The notes beneath the pieces are model-generated. The model saw only the letters and a program-made list of their open reading frames with translations, was not told the DNA's origin and did no database searches. Positions 32,508-42,759 of a stretch of DNA of 64,000 bases are shown here, one piece after another (within the stretch, counting starts at the first letter, position 1; the number at the start of each line of letters is the position of its first letter). The DNA is from Lentimicrobium sp. Lineage in GTDB: Bacteria > Bacteroidota > Bacteroidia > Bacteroidales > Lentimicrobiaceae. The stretch lies in the NCBI GenBank assembly GCA_019429275.1, contig JAHYJC010000012.1, positions 33,696 through 97,695 on the forward strand. Direction: 5' to 3'. Both the position numbers and the translations under genes were made by a program.

Positions 32508-35240
32508 ATGAATAAAAAGTTTTTGATTTTACTGCTGGCAATGAGTCCGCTGCTTGGTTTGTTTGCACAAACCGGTACTTTACTTGGCAGAGTGACTGAT
32601 GCAGAAAGCGGAAGACCTTTACCTTCTGTTACGGTAAAGGTAGCAACCCAACAAACGTTTACTGATAGCGAAGGACAGTTCAGTCTTTCAGGAGTTGCAA
32701 CCGGTGAAATTGTTGTGGAGTTTTTGTTTTCAGGATATGAAAACATCAGTCAGGTGGTGAATGTTGGTGAAACAACAAACCTGGGTACAATAAAAATGAC
32801 GCCTTCATATTTAAATGATCTGATGAGTGGAGGTTTATCAGAAATCAGCATTTCTTCTGATTCTGATGATGACTCAAAGGCTCAGAATATTTCAGGTTTG
32901 CTAAGTTCTTCGAACGATATTTTTGTTTCCACAGCATCTTATACTTTTGGTCCGGCATACTTTAGGATGCGAGGGTACGACAATGATCTGGGAAGCACCT
33001 ACATCGGAAATACACCCATCAGCGATGTTGAAACCGGACGTACAACATGGGCTTTGTGGGGCGGATTAAACGATGCCACCCGAAACAAAGTTTCGGTAAA
33101 CGGACTGTCACCTGCAAGCTTTTCATTTGGAAACCTGGGTGGAGTTACCAATATCATTACCCGGGCCTCGCAGCACAGGGCGCAGACCAAACTCACCTAC
33201 AGCATGACCAACCGTACTTATACCAACCGGGTAATGTTCACCCATTCCACAGGCATGATGGACAATGGCTGGGCAATCACGGCAAGTGGTTCGAGACGCT
33301 GGGGGCAGGAAGGATTTGTGGAAGGCACTTATTATGATGCATGGGCCGGATTTTTAGGCATTGAACGAAAACTGAACAACACACACAGCCTTGCATTTAC
33401 CGCCTTTGTAGCTCCTGTAAAAAGAGGAATGCAGGGAGGTTCAACCCAGGAAGCCTATGACCTGACAGGAAACAATTATTATAACCCAAACTGGGGCTAT
33501 CAGAACGGTGAAAAACGCAATGCACGTGAACGCATTATGAACCAGCCGGTTATAATTCTTAACCACTACTGGAATCCTTCAAACAAAACCCAGATTACAA
33601 GTTCTGCATCCTATCTCTTCGGGCAAACCGGTACAACAGCATTGAACTGGTACAATGCTTCTGATCCACGGCCTGACTATTACCGCTATCTGCCAAGCTA
33701 TTTCCCTACTGAAGGAGATGACAACACAGTAACCTATTACACACCCGAAATAGCACAAAAACTTACAGAAGGCTGGCAGAATGACAACAATGTACGCCAG
33801 GTAAACTGGGATAAACTTTACCAGATCAATTACCTTTCAAATATTGAAGGCAAACAGGCGCGCTACATGATCGAAAACCGACATAACGATCAGAATCAGT
33901 TAAACATAACTTCATTTATCAATCATGAAATAAATGATAAAATAAGGATTGACGGTGGTATTGAATACAACTCAAACACAGGAACCTTCTACAAAACCGT
34001 TCAAGATCTGCTGGGTGGTGAATTCTGGACAGACATTGACCAGTTTGCCGAAAGAGATTTTTCAGGAAATGATACCATATCCCAAAACGACCTGAATAAC
34101 CCCAACCGTATTGTAAAAGAAGGAGATAAATTCGGATATGAGTACAAACTAAAACAGAATAGCGGAAATATCTGGACAGTTGCAAATTTCTCTTCGCTAA
34201 AAGTTGATTATTATGCCGGCATTCAGCTTAGTTATACTTCTTTCTGGCGCGAAGGGCTGATGCGCAATGGTCGTTATCCTGAGAGTTCATTTGGTGTTGG
34301 AGAGAAACATAACTTTTTTGATTATGCTCTTAAAGCAGGAGCAACCTACAAAATTACCGGTCGCCACTTTATCGAGGGAAATGCAACTGCTATGACCCGC
34401 GCACCTTACATCCGAAATTCATATCTCTCTTCCAGGGTTCGCGATGCGGTTATTCCTGATCTGAAAAGTGAAAATATCTTAAGTGGTGAATTGAGTTATC
34501 ACCTTCGTGCTCCAATGATTAAAGCACGAATTACGGTATATAATACATTGTTTCAGAATGCAAATGAAATCAACAGCTTTTACCACGACTCGCTCAGAAC
34601 CTTTGTAAACCATGCTATGTACAATATCAACAAAGTACATCAGGGCATAGAAGCCGGTGCTGAAGTAAAACTTACATCTGCCTTTGCTGTGGTGGCGGCC
34701 GCCAATCTGGGCAACTACAGGTACACAAACCGCAGTACGGCTTCGATAACTGTAGAGAATGGTTCCGTTCCTGACATCACCAAAACCATCTTCAACAAAT
34801 ACTTCTATATTTCAGGAACTCCACAGACCGCTGCCTCAGTGGGATTGAAATATATGGGTCCCGGCTTTCTGTTTATAGATATGAATGTCAACTACTACGA
34901 TAATATTTATCTCGATTTTAACCCTGAACGCAGAACTTCAACGGCACTATCAGGAATGGGAACCGACGATGCCAGGATACCAGGTATCATCAATCAGGAA
35001 AAACTTCCAAGTGGAATGACGCTTGATGCTTCAATTGGAAAATCGTTCAGAATCATGAGGAAATATTACCTGAACCTGAACTTCAGCATCAGCAATATTC
35101 TCGATAATCAGGGGATCATTACAGGAGGTTATGAACAGATGCGGTTTGACTTTGAAAAGAAGAACATCAACAAATTTCCTCCAAAATATTTCTACTACTA
35201 TGGCAGGACATTCTTCCTGAATATCGGTTTCCGTTTTTAA
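32508..35240 (+). CDS. TonB-dependent receptor with carboxypeptidase-regulatory-like domain
   Basis: Outer-membrane active transporter of 910 aa. The ATG at 32508 starts the signal peptide MNKKFLILLLAMSPLLGLFAQ; the longer frame from 32334 has no signal. Residues about 23-105 are a CarboxypepD-regulatory-like domain (GTLLGRVTDAESGRPLPSVTV), then a plug (about 120-260, YTFGPAYFRMRGYDN and FGNLGGVTNIITR) and a 22-strand barrel ending in the aromatic FFLNIGFRF. No SusD partner is encoded; a DUF5689 lipoprotein follows 29 bases later and is likely its surface partner. TATCTTTT, one mismatch from the -7 consensus, lies at 32486-32493. The ligand is unknown. Confidence 0.9.
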   Translation: MNKKFLILLLAMSPLLGLFAQTGTLLGRVTDAESGRPLPSVTVKVATQQTFTDSEGQFSLSGVATGEIVVEFLFSGYENISQVVNVGETTNLGTIKMTPSYLNDLMSGGLSEISISSDSDDDSKAQNISGLLSSSNDIFVSTASYTFGPAYFRMRGYDNDLGSTYIGNTPISDVETGRTTWALWGGLNDATRNKVSVNGLSPASFSFGNLGGVTNIITRASQHRAQTKLTYSMTNRTYTNRVMFTHSTGMMDNGWAITASGSRRWGQEGFVEGTYYDAWAGFLGIERKLNNTHSLAFTAFVAPVKRGMQGGSTQEAYDLTGNNYYNPNWGYQNGEKRNARERIMNQPVIILNHYWNPSNKTQITSSASYLFGQTGTTALNWYNASDPRPDYYRYLPSYFPTEGDDNTVTYYTPEIAQKLTEGWQNDNNVRQVNWDKLYQINYLSNIEGKQARYMIENRHNDQNQLNITSFINHEINDKIRIDGGIEYNSNTGTFYKTVQDLLGGEFWTDIDQFAERDFSGNDTISQNDLNNPNRIVKEGDKFGYEYKLKQNSGNIWTVANFSSLKVDYYAGIQLSYTSFWREGLMRNGRYPESSFGVGEKHNFFDYALKAGATYKITGRHFIEGNATAMTRAPYIRNSYLSSRVRDAVIPDLKSENILSGELSYHLRAPMIKARITVYNTLFQNANEINSFYHDSLRTFVNHAMYNINKVHQGIEAGAEVKLTSAFAVVAAANLGNYRYTNRSTASITVENGSVPDITKTIFNKYFYISGTPQTAASVGLKYMGPGFLFIDMNVNYYDNIYLDFNPERRTSTALSGMGTDDARIPGIINQEKLPSGMTLDASIGKSFRIMRKYYLNLNFSISNILDNQGIITGGYEQMRFDFEKKNINKFPPKYFYYYGRTFFLNIGFRF

Positions 35241-35269
35241 TTTCGTAACAATAAAAAGCAACATATAAA

Positions 35270-36973
35270 ATGAAAAAAATCTGGCATTTAATTTTCGCAG
35301 GCATATTCCTTATTCTTGCATCATCTCCCTTCACATCATGTGTAGATGGTGATTTTGAACAACCTCCCATTGTTATCCCAAGGGTAGATTTTGAAGCCAA
35401 CAGAACCATTCTTCAGCTTAAAAATTATTATCTCGACACCCTGAGCCGCGCACTTACCCTGATTGACCAGGACATAGTTATCAGTGGTATTGTTGTAGCC
35501 AATGATGAAAGTGGTAACCTTTACAAAAAAATGGTTATTCAGGATGCAACCGGTGCCATTGAACTGGCGCTTGACAAAAATTCTCTGTACAATGAATACA
35601 AACTTGGACAGAAACTTTTTATTAAAACCAAAGGCATGTACATTGGTGATTATAACAACCTTGTTCAACTTGGATACATTTTTGGCGGAAATATCGGACG
35701 ATTGCCCGAAACTTTCATTTCGGCCCATTTGTTTCGCGATAGCCTTCCCGGAACTCCTCCTTTAGCAACGCCTCTGAGTCTGGCATCATTGCCAACTGCT
35801 GCGGCTGATATCGTTAAAGAGCCCCGCATGAGTACACTGGTGAAACTTGAAAATGTGCGTTTTGTGGAAGTAGGTGAAATGTTCGCACCACAAAACGTTG
35901 ACAACACCAACCGCACCATTATTGATCAAAGTGGCAAAAGTATCACAGTTCGTACAAGCAAATACTGCAACTTTGCCAGCGACACACTCCCGGGAGGATA
36001 TGGAACTGTTGAAGGAATTTTAACAGCGTTCGGAACAACCTGGCAATTTACCCTTCGCGGTATTGAAGATGTTAAAGAGTTTGGCGGAGAAGTTCCTCCT
36101 CCTCCGGGAAGCGGCACCGGTACTTTCGAAGACCCGTACAACATTGTTCGGGCTATGTCAGCCTCAGGAGCAAATCCGGTTTGGGTTCAGGGTTACATTG
36201 TGGGAGTCATTGAAACCGGCGGAACCACCAATATTCCAACTTTTACCGGTCCTTTTACTACAAACTCCAACATGTTGATTGCTGAATCGGCTGAAGAAAC
36301 CAATCTTGCCAACTGTATGCCGGTTCAATTGCCCGCCGGAGCTATACGTGATGCGTTGAATTTAGTATCCGTGCCTGGTAATAAAGGTAAACAGGTAAAA
36401 GTATTTGGAACACTTGAAGCCTATTTTACACAACCCGGCGTTAAAAATCTTACCGGATACTGGCTTGATGGCGCTGGTGTTATCCCTGTTACAGGATTCT
36501 TTACCGAAGAATTCAACCAGACCCTGGGCTCATTCACCGAATATAGTGTGCTTGGTGACCAGAAATGGTTTGGAGATATCTATGATGGTGGTTGCGTAAC
36601 CATGACCGGTTATGTGTCTCCCAACTACTTTGCAAACGAAGACTGGCTTATTTCACCAGTGATTTCATTAGCAGGTAAAACAGGAGTTGAACTGATGTTC
36701 CGTGAAGCGGTTAACTTTGTGAACAACATGGATGATGTTAAAGTATTTGTTTCGACAAATTATAACGGAACCGACAACCCGAATGACGCAACCTGGACAC
36801 AGTTGACAGGCTTTACCCGTTCAACCGGCAGCGCCTGGACCTTTGTTAATACCAGTCAGATAAGTCTTGCTGCATTTGAGGGTTCCAATATCCGCATCGC
36901 ATTCAAATACATTAGCACAACTGCCAAAGCCGGCACCTGGGAAATAAGTCGGGTAGTTGTAAGTTCTAACTGA
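35270..36973 (+). CDS. DUF5689 surface lipoprotein with DUF6359-like and choice-of-anchor J domains
   Basis: A 567-residue lipoprotein (lipobox PFTSC, Cys24). Residues about 30-265 match my memory of DUF5689, an OB-fold-like region (LDQDIVISGIVVANDESGNLYKKMVIQD). A Pro-rich linker at 268-280 leads to a DUF6359-like segment (about 280-405, GTFEDPYNIVRAM, VWVQGYIVGVIE). The rest (about 410-567) is a choice-of-anchor J beta-sandwich (FTEEFNQTLGSF, DWLISPVISL). It probably works with the TonB receptor encoded directly upstream, capturing a substrate on the cell surface. Both OB-like regions and the nearby EEP gene hint at nucleic acids, an inference only. Confidence 0.78.
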   Translation: MKKIWHLIFAGIFLILASSPFTSCVDGDFEQPPIVIPRVDFEANRTILQLKNYYLDTLSRALTLIDQDIVISGIVVANDESGNLYKKMVIQDATGAIELALDKNSLYNEYKLGQKLFIKTKGMYIGDYNNLVQLGYIFGGNIGRLPETFISAHLFRDSLPGTPPLATPLSLASLPTAAADIVKEPRMSTLVKLENVRFVEVGEMFAPQNVDNTNRTIIDQSGKSITVRTSKYCNFASDTLPGGYGTVEGILTAFGTTWQFTLRGIEDVKEFGGEVPPPPGSGTGTFEDPYNIVRAMSASGANPVWVQGYIVGVIETGGTTNIPTFTGPFTTNSNMLIAESAEETNLANCMPVQLPAGAIRDALNLVSVPGNKGKQVKVFGTLEAYFTQPGVKNLTGYWLDGAGVIPVTGFFTEEFNQTLGSFTEYSVLGDQKWFGDIYDGGCVTMTGYVSPNYFANEDWLISPVISLAGKTGVELMFREAVNFVNNMDDVKVFVSTNYNGTDNPNDATWTQLTGFTRSTGSAWTFVNTSQISLAAFEGSNIRIAFKYISTTAKAGTWEISRVVVSSN

Positions 36974-36996
36974 TTAAATATTTTCTGAACAAAGAT

Positions 36997-37024
36997 AAAA
37001 GGCTGTCCCATATGACAGCCTTTT
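36997..37024. terminator. Bidirectional terminator between the DUF5689 gene and mfd
   Basis: A perfect 11-bp stem AAAAGGCTGTC/GACAGCCTTTT with a 6-nt loop. T-rich sequence follows on the plus strand (GCTTTTGTT), and the minus strand reads into TTTTATCTTT. It sits between two convergent genes and can serve both. Confidence 0.85.
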
Positions 37025-37062
37025 GCTTTTGTTAATTAGAAAAATTTTTTTCGATTCCCCTG

Positions 37063-40000
37063 TTAAACGGCCAAAACCATTTCTTCCAGTGGCAGCAATG
37101 CCTGAATGGCACTTGATACAGAATCAACATCTTTGAACGAAAGACTGAGCTTATCATTTACCTCTTTCATTCGGCAGGTTTTGTGGTAAATCTGAATAAA
37201 CTGCAGCACTACCGAAAAAATATTGCTCTGATAAAACGGCGATTCTTTATTGGTGATAAAGGTTGCAGACATAATTCCATTGCGGAGACTGATTTTTTCG
37301 AATCCGAGTTTTCGTGCCATTCTGCGAAGTCGGATGGTGTTAAGCAGTTCCTGGGTTTGCAGGGGGAATGCCCCAAAACGGTCGATCAGTTTTTCCTGGA
37401 ATTTCAGCAAATCTTCTTCAGCTTCAAGGCCGTCGAGTTCTTTGTAGAGGCTCAGCCTTTCGGTGATATTGGTGATATAACTGTCGGGGAGCATAATTTC
37501 GAGATCGGTCTCGATAAGGCACTCTTTTACATAATCTTTCTGAACAGTTTCTGAATCTTCGTAAAGCCCCTTGAAATCCGATTCTTTTAGTTCAATAATG
37601 GCTTCGTCAAGAATTCGCTGATACATTTCAAATCCAATTTCAGAGATAAATCCACTTTGCTCAGCACCAAGAATATTACCGGCACCCCGGATATCAAGGT
37701 CACGCATAGCAATATTAAATCCGCTGCCCAGCTGAGAAAACTCTTCAATGGCTTTCAGTCTCTTCCGGGCTTCATCGGTAAGTATCGAAAAAGGAGGTGC
37801 CAGTAAGTAGCAAAATGCTTTTTTATTGGCACGCCCCACTCTGCCCCGGAGTTGGTGAAGATCGCTCAACCCGAAATTTTGTGCTTCGTTGATGAGAATT
37901 GTATTTACATTCGGAATGTCTAGCCCCGATTCGATAATGGTGGTTGCAATCAGCACATCGTAATAACCTTCAACAAAATCGAGCATGATTTTTTCGAGTT
38001 TATGTCCTTCGAGTTGTCCGTGACCAATGGCAATTTTTGCATCTGGTACCAATCGTTGCACCAAACCGGCAACTTCCATAATGTTGTTTACACGATTGTG
38101 TACAAAAAATACCTGTCCGCCACGCGATAGCTCGAAGTGAATGGCATCTCGAATGGTCTCTTCGCCAAAAACATGCAATTCGGTTTGCACCGGATATCGG
38201 TTTGGCGGTGGTGTATTGATTACGCTAAGGTCGCGGGCACCCATAAGCGAAAACTGCAGGGTTCGGGGAATGGGCGTGGCAGTAAGCGTGAGTGTATCCA
38301 CGTTCACTTTCATTTTCTTGAGTTTCTCTTTGGTTGCTACCCCGAATTTCTGCTCTTCGTCAATAATCATTAGCCCCAAATCTTTAAACTTCACATCCCG
38401 GCTAACAATCCGGTGTGTTCCTATGAGAATATCTATTTTCCCTTCGGCCAGTTCTTTCAGCGTTTGGTTCTGTTCTTTAGCACTTTTAAAACGGTTAATA
38501 TATTCAACCCTGCAAGGAAATTCTTTAAGTCTTTCTCCAAAGGTTTTATAATGCTGAAGTGCAAGAATGGTAGTCGGAACCAGCACAGCTACCTGTTTAT
38601 CGTCAGCTACAGCCTTAAAAGCTGAACGAATTGCAATTTCAGTTTTTCCAAAACCTACATCACCACAAATCAGGCGGTCCATGGGATACGATTTCTCCAT
38701 ATCGCGCTTAACATCTGCTGTGGATTTAATCTGATCGGGGGTGTCCTCATAAATGAATGATGCTTCCAACTCATGCTGCATGTAAGTATCCGGATTGAAA
38801 GAGAAACCATCGGCAGCTTTGCGTTCAGCATAGAGTTTAATCAGGTCTTTGGCAATGTCTTTGACCCTTTGTTTGGTCTTGCTTTTCAGCCTGTTCCAGG
38901 CGTTGGAGCCCAGCCGGTTAAGTGATGGAACCGTTCCTTCCTTGCCCACATATTTTGAAATCCTGTGAAGGGAGTGAATGCTGATATAAAGGATGTCGCT
39001 GTTCTGATAAATCAGCCTGATGGCTTCCTGTTGCCGGCCGTTGTTCTCTATCTTTTCCAGGCCATCAAACCTTCCAATGCCGTGATCAATGTGCGTTACA
39101 TAATCTCCCGGTTGAAGGTCATAAATCTCTTTCAGAGTGATGGCTTGCTTACCGGCAAACCCATCACGGATGCGGTATTTATGATATCGTTCAAAAATCT
39201 GATGGTCGGTATAGCATGCTATTTTAGATTTCTTATCAATAAAACCTTCGTGCAGAGCAAGATCCAGCAAATCGAAGTTCACTATCTCTTCATTAAGGCC
39301 TCGATTGGCTTTCAGATCGCTAATAATGGCTTGTATGCGTTCAGCTTGTTTTGGGTTATCAGCAAGGATGAGGTTACTGATTCCTGATGCTGCGTTTTTG
39401 TCGAGTTCCTGAAGCAGAAGATCGAAATTTTTGTTGAATGAAGGCTGGGGCTGAATTTGAAAATTAAATGTTTTCCCTTCTTTCATAATGAAGTGACTTC
39501 CAAACCCGATCAGCGAATGTGAAAGAACATCGTTTTTAAACCCATCGGCTGAACTAAAAAGTTCTGAGGGTTCAAGGTGTTTGATGTCGGGCGAAAGGGT
39601 TGCAAACGTCTTTTCTGCTTTTTCAAACTCATTGCCGATTTTGTCGGTACAAAATGCAAGATCATTGATCCATACAATCGCATTGCGGCCAATATAGTTC
39701 AAAAACGATTCGCGTTTTTCATGTAAATTTCTGTCCTGTACATTCGGTGTTATGGTGATGTGATCGAGCCGGTCGATAGAAAGCTGATTGGATGGGTCAA
39801 AGGTGCGGATAGATTCAACTTCATCACCAAAAAATTCAATGCGATAGGGGCGATCGTTGGTGAAAGAAAATACATCTACGATACCTCCACGAATTGAAAA
39901 TTCTCCAGGCTCAACAACAAAATCAACCCTTTCAAAATTGTATTCAGTGAGGAGGTCAATTATAAAATCTATTGAAAGGCTTTCACCCAGACCCAGCCGA

Positions 40001-40452
40001 AGGGTATTTTTTTTCAGGAACGATTTGCTTACTACTTTTTCGGCCAGGGCCTCGGGATAGGTTACCACAAGACTGCCCCCTTCGCGGGTACCGATACGTT
40101 TCATTACTTCGGTGCGAGAAAGTATATTGGTGTTGTCGGTTTTCTCTATTTCGTAAGGCCTGCGGTAAGTTGTGGGAAAAAATAACACCTTCTTTTTATG
40201 AAATGGTGTTTCCTGCTCATCCAGCAGGTTTTCAAGATCATTGAAAAAATAAGCTGCCACTTCCTTTTCGGGAAGGACAATCAGATGCACTGGCCCTGAA
40301 TTGCTAAAAACAGAGGCTGCAATTACTGCCGGAGCAGAACCGGCCAGCCCTTTCAGCTGTAGTCTGAACAATTCTTTAGAGTTGCATAAATCAGATATAG
40401 CCGCAACAGCTTCGCTCTTGCGGTAATGATTAGTGAGTTGGGAAGCTTTCAA
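37063..40452 (-). CDS. mfd: Transcription-repair coupling factor
   Basis: ATP-driven translocase that removes RNA polymerase stalled at DNA lesions and recruits UvrA, 1129 aa, full length. UvrB-like N-terminal domains (EFSIRGGIVDVF, YRIEFFGDEVESIRTFD) are followed by the RNA-polymerase-interacting domain (LQPGDYVTHIDHGIGRFDGL) and the RecG-like helicase: Walker A CGDVGFGKTEIA, IDEEQKFG, TLTATPIPRTLQFS, IIESGLDIPNVNTI and QLRGRVGR. The C-terminal TRCF domain is complete. The frame begins with TTG at 40452 and has no early ATG; a TATCTTTG box 27 bases upstream fits this start. Confidence 0.96.
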   Translation of the reverse strand: MKASQLTNHYRKSEAVAAISDLCNSKELFRLQLKGLAGSAPAVIAASVFSNSGPVHLIVLPEKEVAAYFFNDLENLLDEQETPFHKKKVLFFPTTYRRPYEIEKTDNTNILSRTEVMKRIGTREGGSLVVTYPEALAEKVVSKSFLKKNTLRLGLGESLSIDFIIDLLTEYNFERVDFVVEPGEFSIRGGIVDVFSFTNDRPYRIEFFGDEVESIRTFDPSNQLSIDRLDHITITPNVQDRNLHEKRESFLNYIGRNAIVWINDLAFCTDKIGNEFEKAEKTFATLSPDIKHLEPSELFSSADGFKNDVLSHSLIGFGSHFIMKEGKTFNFQIQPQPSFNKNFDLLLQELDKNAASGISNLILADNPKQAERIQAIISDLKANRGLNEEIVNFDLLDLALHEGFIDKKSKIACYTDHQIFERYHKYRIRDGFAGKQAITLKEIYDLQPGDYVTHIDHGIGRFDGLEKIENNGRQQEAIRLIYQNSDILYISIHSLHRISKYVGKEGTVPSLNRLGSNAWNRLKSKTKQRVKDIAKDLIKLYAERKAADGFSFNPDTYMQHELEASFIYEDTPDQIKSTADVKRDMEKSYPMDRLICGDVGFGKTEIAIRSAFKAVADDKQVAVLVPTTILALQHYKTFGERLKEFPCRVEYINRFKSAKEQNQTLKELAEGKIDILIGTHRIVSRDVKFKDLGLMIIDEEQKFGVATKEKLKKMKVNVDTLTLTATPIPRTLQFSLMGARDLSVINTPPPNRYPVQTELHVFGEETIRDAIHFELSRGGQVFFVHNRVNNIMEVAGLVQRLVPDAKIAIGHGQLEGHKLEKIMLDFVEGYYDVLIATTIIESGLDIPNVNTILINEAQNFGLSDLHQLRGRVGRANKKAFCYLLAPPFSILTDEARKRLKAIEEFSQLGSGFNIAMRDLDIRGAGNILGAEQSGFISEIGFEMYQRILDEAIIELKESDFKGLYEDSETVQKDYVKECLIETDLEIMLPDSYITNITERLSLYKELDGLEAEEDLLKFQEKLIDRFGAFPLQTQELLNTIRLRRMARKLGFEKISLRNGIMSATFITNKESPFYQSNIFSVVLQFIQIYHKTCRMKEVNDKLSLSFKDVDSVSSAIQALLPLEEMVLAV

Positions 40453-40479
40453 TGCTTGCCTGATTTAATAAACAAGGGG

Positions 40480-40487
40480 CAAAGATA
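40480..40487 (-). promoter_or_regulatory. Promoter -7 element TATCTTTG for mfd
   Basis: Exact TAnnTTTG match on the minus strand, 27 bases upstream of the TTG start codon. It leaves too little room for a longer N-terminus. Confidence 0.6.
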
Positions 40488-40549
40488 CTATTTTTCAGAA
40501 GGAGAAAGATACCGAATTTATTAGCAATTGCCCTTCAATTATTGGGAAA

Positions 40550-41785
40550 CTATAATTTCTTTTTCTTTCCCTTGCCGTATTTTTCCTCGTCTTTCTCGGC
40601 CTGTTTTATAAGCGATTTCCAGTCAGTGGGTCCTTCGGTAGCAGTGTCAACGATGGCCTCATAGTCGTTTTTGTTTATTTTCAGCACCTGAATTTTTTTA
40701 TCCATAAATTCCTCTATTTCAATGAGAACAGGCTTTTCTTCGGTGCTGCAAAACGAAATGGCAATTCCCCGCTTTGTGCCACGCCCAGTCCGGCCTACAC
40801 GGTGAACGTAATTTTCTGCCTTTTCGGGCAAGTCGTAATTGATAACATATTCAACACTTGGAATGTCGATCCCCCTTGCACTTACATCGGTGGCAATCAG
40901 TATCATAAACTTTCCATCCCTGAAATCATTGAGGGTTTGAAAACGGAGTTTCTGATCCACATCACCATGCATGGTTCGGCTTTGAATGCCTACTCTTTCA
41001 AGTGCAGCTTTAACCCTTTCGGCCCTGACTTTTGTGCGGACAAATACCAGTATCTTAATGTCGGGATGATCGGTTATCATTTTCTCGAGAAAAAAACGTT
41101 TGTCGTCCATTTCAATAAAGGCAACGCTGTGGTCAACATTTTTCGAAACCGGATCTTTGGGCGAAACCTGGATGCGAATCGCATTCTTAACCAACGAATA
41201 GGCCAGTTTTTTTATTTCGGCATTTATGGTTGCTGAAAAAAACAGCGTTTGTCTTTTTTCAGGAAGTTTTTTTACCAGAAATCTGATGTCGTTGATAAAT
41301 CCAAGGTCAAGCATATGATCGGCTTCATCTAGTACCAGAATCTGTAAGGAGTTGATATTAATAAAACCCTGACTTATAAGGTCGAACATTCTTCCGGGAG
41401 TAGCTACCAGAATATCGGCCCCTTGTTCAAGCCTTTCAATTTGAGGATCCTGTTCAACGCCTCCATGAACGCATACTGTTTTTATTCCACTTCCTTTTCC
41501 AAGGGTGTTAAAAACCGAAGTAATCTGTATAGCCAATTCTCGGGTAGGAGCCATCACCATACATCGGATTCCCTCTTTTTGCCTTCTGTGTCTCAACAGA
41601 AGGTTAAGCACAGGAATTACAAAAGCTGCCGTTTTTCCTGTTCCGGTTTGTGCAATGGCCAGCACATCCTCGCCCCGTAAAACCGGTGGGATGGCTTTAA
41701 ACTGGATATCGGTAGGACGGATAAAACCAGCAAGGGTCAGATTTTTTTTAATGACGGGTTCGAAGTCAGCGTCTGCAAATTTCAT
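40550..41785 (-). CDS. DEAD-box ATP-dependent RNA helicase (RhlE-like)
   Basis: RNA-unwinding enzyme, 411 aa. All core motifs are present: Q motif (FIRPTDIQFKAIP), motif I AQTGTGKTAAF, Ia PTRELAIQ, Ib TPGRMFD, II LDEADHMLD, III FSATI, V DVSARGIDIP and VI HRVGRTGR. A short basic tail (EKYGKGKKKKL) ends the protein, as in RhlE-type helicases used in ribosome assembly or mRNA decay. The ATG at 41785 begins MKFADADFEPVI. It is a single gene downstream of no obvious partner. Confidence 0.93.
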   Translation of the reverse strand: MKFADADFEPVIKKNLTLAGFIRPTDIQFKAIPPVLRGEDVLAIAQTGTGKTAAFVIPVLNLLLRHRRQKEGIRCMVMAPTRELAIQITSVFNTLGKGSGIKTVCVHGGVEQDPQIERLEQGADILVATPGRMFDLISQGFININSLQILVLDEADHMLDLGFINDIRFLVKKLPEKRQTLFFSATINAEIKKLAYSLVKNAIRIQVSPKDPVSKNVDHSVAFIEMDDKRFFLEKMITDHPDIKILVFVRTKVRAERVKAALERVGIQSRTMHGDVDQKLRFQTLNDFRDGKFMILIATDVSARGIDIPSVEYVINYDLPEKAENYVHRVGRTGRGTKRGIAISFCSTEEKPVLIEIEEFMDKKIQVLKINKNDYEAIVDTATEGPTDWKSLIKQAEKDEEKYGKGKKKKL

Positions 41786-41911
41786 GTTGTAAGCTCAGAT
41801 CAGTTAAGTTGTCGTAATAAACATCAGGCAGGAATATGACTTAATCCGACAGACATAAGACCTGTAATCAGGATTTCCTGCTTATGTAGTTGCCTGTCAG
41901 GACAATGCCAT

Positions 41912-42715
41912 TTATGGGTGAATTGAAAACTTATCCCAGTCAAGACCTACTGCAAATCTGTCACGAAAAGAAGCAAGGTTTGCATAATCAAGAACAACAG
42001 TATCGGTAAATGGTTCGTTAGTAGGACCACACATAAGCGATCTGCCTTTGAAATCAAGCACCAGGGAGTTTCCATTGTGAGGAATTCCTTTGCCATCTTC
42101 ACCAATTCGGTTTACTCCAATACAAAATGCCTGATTTTCAATCGCCCTGGCAATAAGCAATGATTTCCATACATAGCCCCGGCTGGCCGGCCAATTGGCA
42201 ACATAAATCAACAGGTCGTATTCGTATTTCTCTTTGATCATCCGGTTTTTGCTCCAGACCGGAAAACGAAGGTCATAGCAGATCAAAGGACGAATTTTCC
42301 AGCCGTTCAGTTCAACCAACAGAGGCTGCTTTCCTGAATTGAAAAGCAGGTGTTCATTGCCCATTCTGAACAGGTGCCTTTTGTCGCTACTTACGAAACT
42401 TCCATCAGGGTTCATCCATATCAGCCTGTTGTAATATGCCCCGTCTTCTTCAATGGCAACGCTACCGGTGATTACACTGCCATATCTGGTGGCATTTTCG
42501 GCCATCCACTGCATGGTTTCGCCATTCATAGGTTCGGCAATTTCTGCAGGATCCATAACAAAGGCAGTAGAAAACATTTCAGGCAAAATAATCAGATCGG
42601 GTGTGGCATTAAGATTTTCAAGTTCCTGGCTGAAGTAAGCCAGATTTGTTTTTTTATCAGCCCAGGCCAGTGGTGCCTGAATAATGCTGATGCGCAATTC
42701 TTCATTCGGTTTCAT
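41912..42715 (-). CDS. Omega-amidase (YafV/Nit2-like nitrilase superfamily)
   Basis: Carbon-nitrogen hydrolase of 267 aa, likely hydrolysing 2-oxoglutaramate or 2-oxosuccinamate to the 2-oxoacid and ammonia. The Glu-Lys-Cys triad is visible in LILPEMFSTAF, SSDKRHLFRMG and LICYDLRFPVW, and the family string FRMGNEH is typical of YafV. It lies 44 bases after a methionine/glutamine-type aminotransferase on the same strand. That pairing supports the glutamine transaminase/omega-amidase route, in which the amidase removes the aminotransferase's product and makes the transamination irreversible. Confidence 0.88.
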   Translation of the reverse strand: MKPNEELRISIIQAPLAWADKKTNLAYFSQELENLNATPDLIILPEMFSTAFVMDPAEIAEPMNGETMQWMAENATRYGSVITGSVAIEEDGAYYNRLIWMNPDGSFVSSDKRHLFRMGNEHLLFNSGKQPLLVELNGWKIRPLICYDLRFPVWSKNRMIKEKYEYDLLIYVANWPASRGYVWKSLLIARAIENQAFCIGVNRIGEDGKGIPHNGNSLVLDFKGRSLMCGPTNEPFTDTVVLDYANLASFRDRFAVGLDWDKFSIHP

Positions 42716-42759
42716 AACAAATTGATTTTGACGAATGCAACCTGAAATGTTGTTTGGAT

